Of a stretch of DNA of 64,000 nt, positions 55,269 through 64,000 are shown piece after piece. The notes beneath the pieces were generated by a model. That model was not told where the DNA came from. It did not search any database and saw nothing but the letters and a program-made list of their open reading frames with translations. The DNA is from Gnetum montanum. Its lineage: Eukaryota; Streptophyta; Gnetopsida; Gnetales; Gnetaceae. Position 1 is the stretch's first letter; each line of letters begins with the position of its first letter. The stretch spans positions 2,354 through 66,353 of the forward strand of contig MNCI01006170.1 in the NCBI GenBank assembly GCA_015680685.1, given 5' to 3'. Both the position numbers and the translations under genes were made by a program.

Positions 55269-56649
55269 ATGTCTTCTTCACATAGGATCAAGTATGATGA
55301 AAACACTCATAGGAGAAACGATAGGTTCTATACTAAAGAGAATTGGAGTGAACAAACTCATGTAGGGGTTTCATATGCTCATTTCCACCCTTATTACATG
55401 TAAGGACTACATTCAACTGGTACAAAAAATCCTAGAGGAGATGGAGAAAGTCCTCATACAAGGAGGGCCTCAAGGCCTAGGACCTCCTTTAAACCTAGAA
55501 AAGATAGATCAAGGGGCCATGGAGGATGATATAGAAGGCATGGCAATTCTCCCAATTTTTCATCTTCCTCTTCCTCTTCAATGTCTAATTTTGATGAAGA
55601 TAAATATAGTTATAGAGATAGAGCTCCACTATAGGATCAAGATAAAGATAAAAATCAAGCCCAAGGGCAAAATCAAAGACATCAAAATAAGCATAGATAA
55701 TATCATTAGAATTAAATTAATAGAAATATAGATTATCATCATGACATGTCTAATATACATGAACCCTTGTTGGCCACTAGGGACATGACATAGATTAGGA
55801 ACGCAATTCAAATATCCCAAAGGCACTAAAGAAACAGTTGCATCAAATGGTTTGACATGGATAACATTCATAATTTAGGGGAGGCAATAATTCTGATCCA
55901 CAACATCATTTAAAAGCCTTCCATGATATCTATGCCTTGCAAAACATTGAACTCAAGTGGCAAAAGATTAAGCTCTTTCCTATGATACTAATAGACAAAG
56001 CTAAAAGTTGGTATAGATCATTGGAACTAGGTTCCATTCATCATTAGTCCAAAATGTTGGAACTATTCAATGAAAAATACCAAACCTATGCGAGAGTGTC
56101 TAACCTGAGAAAGCAAATCCAAGGATGGAAGCAATAAAATCATGAATCCTTGCATGTGGCCTTGGATAGATACTATTCTCTACTACATAGATGTCCAAGC
56201 CATGATTTCTCTCAAAAAGATCAACTTTCCACATCATAGATGGGATTTGTAATTAAATGAGGGAGACCCTTGGGATTTATACCCAAGGTTGGTTATACGA
56301 ACTAAAAGCCCATCAAATACAAAGGCTAATTGAGCAAGTGGAAAAAAAAGGAGAGCTATGTAAATAAGTAAATGTAGAGGAATATAACTAGGACATAACT
56401 CTTCAAAAGAAGAGGGTTCATATCTATGATGAGGAAAAATAGGTAGCTCTCGATAACGTGATTTTAGAACAAATCTTGCCAATACAAAAGTCTATTGATG
56501 AGCTTGAAGGCTATATAAGATGTGGGAGTTGATGGATGACAGAGTTACAACTTACATAAAAATTGTAGGGGATAGGATAATAAAAAAAGAATCAAGTGAT
56601 CAAAACAAGAGGAAAAAGAACTAAAAAATAGGGAGGGATACTTATCAAC
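55269..56649 (+). pseudogene. gag pseudogene of element H, interrupted by element G
   Basis: Starts MSSSHRIKYDEN at 55269; the N-terminal motif FYTKENWSEQTHVGVSYAH is the clearest example here. The gag core follows at 55880-56260 (HLKAFHDIYALQNIELKWQK, KLFPMILIDKAKSWYRSLE, RVSNLRKQIQGWKQ). It stops abruptly at the TGATGAG start of LTR G (56650). The remainder would be expected beyond the window. Several stops and shifts occur. Confidence 0.8.
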
Positions 56650-57593
56650 TGATGAGTCATCATTGGTTGGCTACATTGATGAGGCCTCATCAACATAGCT
56701 GACCACGTTGATGAGGCCTCATCCACGAGGCCCTATTGACACATTTTGACCTATGTTGACAATGATTCATTGATGCAATGTATATCCATCACCTAGAAAT
56801 ACACATCTACCAGCTACATTTATGGGAAATCCAAATTTTACTAGTAGCAAAGCTCTTGCATTTTTTTCATTTGAAAGTTAGATTTTTTTTCCTAAGTGCC
56901 CATAGCAGGAGTCATTGAGTGTACGAATCTTTATTTGAGCATTACTGTACCTAAGCACAACAGTGTGTGTGGCAATAAAGATGAGCTTTCTGATAAACCT
57001 TGTAGCACTTTGGATAGATTAGCTCTTTTATTTATGGATTCAATGTTTTCAATTATTTGTTAATTATTCTCAATTATTTTGCAATTATTTTCCATAAATT
57101 GAGTTAATGAGATTATTAAGCTAGATAGATTAAATACATAAGTACAACTGCTTCAAGCATAACATGTATTCACTTGGCAATCTTAGCAATGTTATTGCTT
57201 GGTATGCCTAATAGCGTAGTTTTTGGTTGTCCAGCAGTGGATACGTGGGTTTAGGATGTGTACTGAAAGTGGGAACGAATGCTTATGTTAGGATTAGTTA
57301 AATGATTAGTTAATTAGTCATTTAGATTAGTTAATTAAACTCATTTTTATCTACATTTTGAGCACCCATAATATAAAATAAAAAATGATAAAAATCATAT
57401 ACCTCAGTTACACTTAACCATACCAACAAACATCATAAGTGTAATTGGGAGGACAACGATTAACTTTAAGGTTAGATTCACTTCATAAAGGGCTAGTGCA
57501 CTAGACATGATAAAGTTCATAGAATTTAGCCAGATCATGCGTGAACACTTTTGATTCATATGGTTGGGCATAGGGTTACCTCGTTGCTCATCA
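56650..57593 (+). repeat. 5' LTR of element G (944 bp)
   Basis: Begins TGATGAGTC and ends GTTGCTCATCA. U3 carries the perfect 18 bp palindrome TTGATGAGGCCTCATCAA (56676-56693) and a near copy (56708-56724). The TATA box is not preserved (CTACATTTATGGG). R/U5 words match LTR B at 12900-13500 most closely. Confidence 0.88.
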
Positions 57594-57594
57594 T

Positions 57595-57615
57595 TGGCCC
57601 TATTGTCAAAGACTT
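57595..57615 (+). other. Primer-binding site of element G (eroded)
   Basis: TGGCCCTATTGTCAAAGACT starts two bases after the LTR. Position and the TGG start fit a tRNA-Asp site, but about half of the remaining bases have changed. Confidence 0.6.
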
Positions 57616-57749
57616 TGATTGTGGAATGTGCACTACTTAGTTCTAAGTGGATACCACTAATATTGTTGTATGAACCTAAAAGTCAATAACATTCCCACTA
57701 TACATAAATTATAAAAGCACACTAATAATTTCATTTTCATTTTTACAAA

Positions 57750-59530
57750 ATGTCTTCTTCTTCTCGTAAGCATTATGATACTAAACCACCAGTTCCACAA
57801 GAATGCAAGGTTGTATACACCCATCAAGATAAGTTTGCATTAAATTTCACCTTCATCCTACATCAAGATGAAAAAATGTAATGATGTGATATGGAGGGCA
57901 ATGTTGTTCCCCCCCCCCCCCCCAATAGATCTATGCCCGAAATGCTAATTAAAATCCTTAAGAAGTTGGACATAACAGATCTTCACGAAGAGTATGTTAT
58001 GGATGGATATGACACTTGGAACTATCATCCCATTAAAACACAACATAAGTGAGACAAATGTCTGGAGAGACTCCATGAAACCACAAAGGTTAAACATTAC
58101 ACTAATCCCTTATTCCTAATAGATCAAGAGGACAATGAGGATCCTCCCATGGAAGGTTCTAAACATGAACATTCTCCACCCCTTGCTAATGATGGTGTAA
58201 GTGTGAACTTGACCCTATGCTCAGCTATTCATAAACTGGGTTCAAGGAAGAGTGATAGCCAAGGTAGGGACTCAAGTAAACATTGCAATAATAAGGGATC
58301 TAATGATGGAGATTGTAAAAAGAATAAGAGTGGTGGCATACACCATATTGGTGGTGGTGGTCCACATTCCTCTTCATCTGATTCTAAATACTCTTCTTCA
58401 TCTAATGGTTCTCATGAAAGTCTCCATCGAAACAACCATGATGAAGGTGATCGACGAACTAACAAGAACCGTGAAGGCTACCAAAACCAAAGGGGGGGGG
58501 GCCGAAACCATCATCAATGTAGTGATGATGATGAACCTTTATTGGCATACGAAGGATAGTCAGATCAAGCACCTAGATATGAATAATATCCAAAGATTTG
58601 AGGGGGATTTGATTTTAATTAGAAGACACATCTATAAGCTTTTCAAGATTCTTGTGCCTTACAAAACATTGAGAATGAGTGGTAGAAACTCAAGCTTTTC
58701 CCAAGGACATTCATTAAGGAAGCTGAAAGTTGGTACCAGTCCTTAGAACCAGAATCTATCCGAAGATGAAATACCATGTTAGAATTGTTCAATGATAAAT
58801 ATGAAATGTACTCTAGAGTGTCTAATCTAAGAAGGCAAATCCAAGGCTAGAAACAAGAAGCACATGAACTCTTGGATGCCACTATGGGCCGATACCATTC
58901 ACTCTTACATAGATGCTTTGGCCATAGTCACTCTTAGAGGGAACAACTTCGCCGCATCATAGATGGGCTCAAGGCAGAAACAAGAACAACCCTTAGGGTG
59001 TATACCCAAGGGAGGTTGTCTAAAATGAGAGCTGATTAGATCCAAAGGTTAATTGATCAAGTAGAAAAAGAAGAAGGTGAGCTATGAAAAAGGGAGAGTG
59101 CTTAAGAGTATAATAGGAACCCATCCATCAAAAAATGAGAGGTTTGATTTTGTGACAAGGAGGAATCACCACTTGCTGAAGTGGTGAATAGAAAGACCTT
59201 GCCTATACAAAAACCTATTTCTGACATTTCAACAAAGGTTGACAAGTTATGAAACTCTTTGGATGAAAATTTTCAAACCACTTTGATGATTGCTGAAGAA
59301 TCCAAAGAGCAAAATAGTGATCATAATCATAGACAGTGATAAGAAGTTGAACGTGCCTACCAAAGAGGTAAGGGCAAAGCTACTCTAGTAGAGGAAGTAG
59401 TGGAGTTTGATTTTGATGATAAAACCAAATGTGAAATCTATCAATATGAACATCCAAAGGGATGTTTCCATATGATGTCACACTTACAAAAATTTGGAGT
59501 GTACGCACTAAACCCCTGCCTAGCATGTAG
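57750..59530 (+). pseudogene. gag pseudogene of element G
   Basis: Starts MSSSSRKHYD at 57750. The N-terminal part includes a 15 bp C run (57909-57923) and then an open Ser/Asn/Gly/His-rich stretch (58149-58559). The gag core follows at 58590-59040 (KLKLFPRTFIKEAESWYQSLEPE, RVSNLRRQIQG, IIDGLKAETRTTLRVYTQGRL). The zinc-knuckle-like CEIYQYEHPKGCF lies at about 59430-59468; its second Cys is Tyr, as in element 1. Many stops. Confidence 0.8.
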
Positions 59531-60269
59531 GTAAGCTCCAAGATGATTGCCTTACCCTCAAGGTAGTCCAAGATAGTTCCACCAGTAACAATAAGCTTAC
59601 TACCCATGTGGAACTCCTCCACAACCTTATGAACAATACCAATAGTGGTACCAACCACAATCATGGGAAATGCCACTACTAAGGCAGCAGCACCCTTATA
59701 GGCAGCCAGATCCATACAGGTATTATGTTTAGTAACCTATCTCCCCTAAAAGTTTGGCAAGTCATGCATCATTCCAACATCATTATTACCCTCTAGTGTA
59801 TCATCAAAAACATTCATCATCTACTCAAGGAAAAAACCCATATTAGTATCCTTATCATCCTCTGCATCCCTTTGCACTTACACCACCATCTTCAACTCAA
59901 TTACCTCTTGCTCCATCCATGCAAGGTGAAATTCCTTCACAGCCACAGTCATGAAATGCTACAAGGGCTATACACTCACAACTAGTTTTTCAACCAAGTG
60001 GTTTGGAAAATCAATCAAGGAAACAACCTTTCTTCTAGCCCAGCAATCCTCTTCAGCCCTCACAATCTACTTCGACTAATCACCCCGCATCTCCAATACC
60101 CTCATCCTCTACATCAAATACCTTCGAGCATCCTTCAAATGAAGTGTCACCGAGGATCCACACTATAATGCTAACTCATGCTATTTCTGACTAGATCAAG
60201 GCTAGAAACCTTCCTACAAAAAGATCTGATCTAGGAAGTCTACTCATCTTTCTATAGATTCCTAGATAA

Positions 60270-60730
60270 GAGCCATGCAAGGCTCTTCTTGACTCTAGTT
60301 CCAGAGTTAACCTCATCTCCCATGATATGTACAAAGCCTAGAACCTACCACCTCTTAAGAAAAGAAAAATCTATTTAAAATTAGCAGATTAATTGATTAC
60401 GATCCCTTTGGGATTAGTAGAGGACATTGTGACCACAATTTGCAGGTGGTCCTATCCTATTGATTTTCTAGCAATCAAGATGAACAACTACAAAAGTGAC
60501 TTTTCCATCATCATGGGAAGGGCTTGGTTAAGCATGATGAATGCATGAATGGGTATAAGGAACTTACCTCTTGACATATCTAAGGAGAATGAGTTAGCAA
60601 AAATTGAGAACAAGTGTATTTCATGCATCGTTTATAGCAACAATGGGTGCAATTTTGTAAAAAAGATTTGGTCAATCAAAAGCACATGCATTAAAGCATG
60701 CAATCAATGTGCTCAAGAAATTAATATTTA
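60270..60730 (+). pseudogene. Aspartic protease remnant of element G
   Basis: ALLDSSSRVNLISHDMYKA keeps the catalytic Asp-Ser, but the Gly is Ser. SIIMGRAWLSMMNA lies about 65 codons later. A stop follows MYKA at the same place as in element 1 (MY then stop), suggesting a shared ancestral substitution. Confidence 0.75.
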
Positions 60731-60839
60731 ATAGTGTCTATACACAACAGCCACAAAGCAAGAGGGCACCTAGCAGCTAAAAGCTAATTCAGATAGTAGC
60801 ACAATCTATATAGAACCAACTGAGAGTTTAACTTGTGCA

Positions 60840-63800
60840 TACATTAAAGAAATGGAAAAAATTAAACAAGTTCATTCCCAACTCTCTAATGAAGATGATG
60901 ATAACTATTGGGGAGAGTTGGAGATCCCTGATCATTTCAAGCAAGAGCTCTTAGAACCAAAAAATTTACTAGTTAGAATGGAGTATTCATGTTTAAAGAA
61001 TGGTAAACTAGTCATCCTTAATGCCAAACTTGCTCCTAAATAAAAAGAAAAGTTGTGGAAAGTGGTGAATAAATTGTCAAAAACATTTACTTGGTCATAT
61101 CCAAAGCTAATAGGAACCAATCCAAGGATATTCTAGCACCATATCTACACCAATCTGACCATGAAGCCTAGAAGGTAGCTGTAGAGGTGGCTAAACCCCA
61201 AATTGAAGCAAATCATTAAGGAGGAAATAGAGCAACTCCTCCCAAAAAAGTTTATCTATCCAATCGCAGATAGTAAGTTTGTTAGCCCACTCATAATTAT
61301 ACCAAAGAATGATGGTAAATGATGGGTTTACATTGACTTTAGGTTGTTAAATATGTCAACATTTAAGGATCACTTTCCTTTGCCATTTTTGGATCAAGTA
61401 TTAGACACCATATCCGGGCATTGTTATTATAGTTTATTGGATGGTTATAGTGGCTACAACCAAATACAAATTTCACCAAAAGACCAAGCCAAAAAAATAT
61501 TCACAAGTCCCTATGGGACTGCCATTTGACCTATGTAATGCCCTTGCAACATTTCAACACTTGGTCCTTAGTATCTTTCAACAACAAATCAATATTAATG
61601 TTGAAGTTTTCATAGATGACTTCTCCACCTACAGAGCTACATTTGAGCAAGCCTTGGACTGACTTGAGCAAGTACTAAAGAGATGTGTTAAGACAAACCT
61701 ACAGCTCAATTGGCAAAAGATCTATCTCATGGTCCAAGAAGGCATTGTGCTAGGGTGCCAAATTTTGTAGAAAGGGATTGACGTAGACCCAGAAAAAATA
61801 AGGGTTATCCAAGGAATAACACATCAACCAAAGATCATCAAATATGTTTGATCATTCCTTGGACACACTGGTTACTACTGGCACTTATTGAGAATTTCTC
61901 TAGGATTGCAAAACCATTGGTAGAACTTTCAAAGAAAGATGCACCATTCATTTGGACCAAGGAATGTAAAAATGCATTGCAACAATTAAAAGAGAAACTT
62001 GTAGACACACCAATCCTATGAGCACCATATTGGTCCAAACCATTCCATATCATGACGAACGCATCTAACTATGCTTTGGGAGTAGTACTCATGTAGATGG
62101 ACAATAAGAGATGTCCATATTATATCCACTATGTAAGTCAAATCATTGTGGGAGCATAATTAAATTACACCACCACAAAGAAAGAATTAATTTCAGTGGT
62201 TTATGCACTAGAAAATTTTAGACATTATGTTCTAGGTTACAAAATATTTATACATATGGACCATAGTGCAATTCGCTTCCTTATGAATAAGCTGACGGTG
62301 AGCCCTCGTGTTATATGGTGGCTTGTGAACTTGTAGGAATTTTGTCTTACTATGATAGATTGAAAAGGGATTGAGAATGTGACTATTGACCATGTTTCTC
62401 ACTTAAGATGGAATACAAAGAGGAGGAGAGCCCACACTTTGATCAATTTCCAGATGAACTTCTCTTTACTGGAGCAATAAATGAACACATGCCTGAAAAG
62501 GTAATATGGTATAATGGCATCCTCACATATCTTCTTACTTAAGAGATGTCATAAGACTTGGATTTTAAGAAAAAGAAAAAATTTCTTCTTTGGGTCAAAT
62601 ACTTCATGGAAATTAATAGACATCTTTACAAGGTGTGTACCAATGGCCTGATCTGTTGGTGTGTCCCTGACGAAGATCAACTACATGTTCTCTAGGATGC
62701 TCATGAAGGACCTTGTAGAGGCCACTATGCAGGGAGATGCATAGCCATAAAAATATTGATGGTAGGATACTATTGGCCCACAATCTTTAGGGATGTCCGC
62801 TAGTTTGTCAAGTCTTGTGAACATTGTTAATGTGACAAGGGGATGACCACTTGTATGGAAGATCCTCAAGAGTGGATTCAACCACTAGAATCTTTCAACA
62901 TATGGGACATTGATTTCATAGGTCCCATCACACCTATGTCTAATACGAAAGCATATATTATAGTAGTAGTTGACTATTATACAAAATGGGCTAAAGCAGC
63001 AACTATTATAGATTGCACATCATCCACGGTTGCTAGATTCATACAACAACATATTGTAAATAGGTTTGGGATGTTACATCCACTAATTTCTTATAATGGG
63101 ACTCATTTCACAGGTGCCAAATTTAGAAAATTAATGCAACACTTGGCGGTAGAACATAAACTAACAATACCTTACCATCCCCAAGCCAACAATCAAGCAA
63201 AGGTAGCCAACCAGGAGATTACAAAAATATTAATGTGAACCATTAGCAAATATAGAAAGGATTGGAGCACAAAACTTAACGATGCTCTCTAGGCTTACCA
63301 ATTAACTTAGAAACTTCCTATTGGATATTCTCCCTATGAGTTAGTGTACAAAAAACTTCCAATGCTCCCAATTCAATTTGAGCTCCGTACAGTCTCAACA
63401 GCCAATGAACTAAACCTTGACCTAAGTTTAGCACAAAAGGAGAGATTGATCAATTTGAACATGCTAGATGAAAATCACTTAGTAGACCTATCTTTGAATG
63501 AGGAGAACAAGCTATTTAACAAGCAATTCCATGACCTTATAATTTAAAAAGTAAGGTTTCAACTAGGAGATAAGGTCCTCTACTAGAATCTTACACATGT
63601 ACCTCAAAAGGAAAATTTTCAAACATTGTGGGAGGGACCTTATATAATTGATCAAATATTTTCCTCTCGGGCCATGATAATTTTCAAACTTGACAGCCCA
63701 AATAAAAAGTAGTTGGTCAATATCCAACAAATTAAACCTTTCCTAGAACCAAGATTGGCTAGTGTAAATACTACTGCATCTAATGAACACCCACATTCTA

Positions 63801-63860
63801 TCTTTCGGATCTCCTCCTTCCAACTCAGTCATGGAGGAGATGGCCATTTGTGCTGACCAT
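60840..63860 (+). pseudogene. pol pseudogene of element G: RT, RNase H, integrase
   Basis: Linker (60852-61043), then RT from KKFIYPIADSKFVSPLIIIP (about 61240) through VYIDFRLLNMSTFKDHFPLP and SLLDGYSGYNQIQI. A frameshift near 61525 precedes MPFDLCNALATFQHLVL. The catalytic box is VEVFIDDFSTY (61600), both Asp kept. RNase H: NYTTTKKELISVVYALENF and HMDHSAIRFLMN (62160-62290). The HHCC finger HEGPCRGHYAGRC...SCEHC is at 62700-62830. Integrase: WDIDFIGP, VDYYTKWAKA, then SYNGTHF where the second catalytic Asp is Tyr, and NNQAKVANQEITK. The pol C-terminal tail FRISSFQLSHGGDGHLC is at 63800-63855. Confidence 0.85.
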
Positions 63861-64000
63861 TACCATGGCCTCTTAGTTTTTCTACCCTTTTTGTTTTTCA
63901 CATTTTTAATTTTACAAATTTTTATTTTTAAATTTTTCTAATTTTATACCATTTTTAGTACATTTAAATTTTCTTGATTATTTTACACTTTCTTATATAT

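Larger units (their letters stand above)
56650..64000 (+). mobile_element. Element G: near-complete Ty3/gypsy (Athila/Tat-like), runs off the window
   Basis: 5' LTR 56650-57593, primer-binding site, gag, protease, RT, RNase H, integrase and the start of the 3' UTR T-rich tract (63880-64000). It is inserted in the gag of element H (left flank TCAAC). Its accessory ORF, if any, and 3' LTR are not in the window. It is one of only two elements here with all pol domains (the other is F). Confidence 0.88.

Overview
This window looks like plant nuclear DNA, probably from a large repeat-rich seed-plant genome. It is AT-rich and packed with decayed LTR retrotransposons, and I found no confident intact host gene. 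Nearly all recognisable coding sequence belongs to one lineage of Ty3/gypsy elements. These share LTRs of about 800-980 bp that begin TGATG and end CATCA, a primer-binding site resembling the 3' end of tRNA-Asp, and a polyprotein order gag-protease-RT-RNaseH-integrase. The RT motifs (for example FIDDFS, and EGIVLG followed by GIDVD) are those I associate with the Athila/Tat branch. All copies carry many stop codons, so none looks able to make its proteins today. The species cannot be named from the sequence.

Layout from left to right. 1-2150: a minus-strand promoter/LTR-like piece, AT-rich repeats and a GC-rich patch without a convincing gene. 2330-7480 (+): element 1, with gag and protease, pol deleted, a 3' UTR and a 3' LTR. 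7480-12780: unclassified repeats, ending in a 1.1 kb array of palindromic motifs directly upstream of a TATA box. 12784-13584 (+): an isolated LTR. 13600-34440 (-): a head-to-tail chain of three related minus-strand units. These are B2 (pol, 3' UTR, accessory ORF), B1 (LTR, gag, 3' UTR, no pol) and F (5' LTR, gag, protease, RT, RNase H, integrase, 3' UTR, accessory ORF, LTR shared with B1). 34480-39737 (+): element C (RT to 3' LTR). 39738-49741: a minus-strand LTR (E) with a little gag, split by element D (+, 40498-49176). D is the most complete insertion: two 855 bp LTRs, a near-matching 5 bp target duplication, gag, no pol, and a long accessory ORF. 50100-51840: three copies of a tRNA-derived SINE-like repeat. 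The third is interrupted by a GC-rich, polyadenylated retrocopy encoding a J domain (HPD motif). 52300-53400 (-): a faint zinc-knuckle ORF remnant. 54174-56649 (+): element H (LTR and gag), interrupted by element G (56650 to the window end), which has a 5' LTR, gag, protease, RT, RNase H and integrase.

The most interesting system is an accessory gene in the position, downstream of pol, where Athila-type elements carry their envelope-like ORF. Three diverged copies (in D, B2 and F) share the ORF start, a conserved splice acceptor immediately before the ATG, a probable upstream splice donor and, in D and F, an internal TATA box. In D that TATA box sits beside palindromic repeats resembling those in D's own LTR U3. 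The palindromes change completely between subfamilies while their place upstream of the TATA stays fixed. I read this as an accessory gene with its own internal promoter and intron, carried both by elements with pol and by gag-only derivatives that would need a helper.
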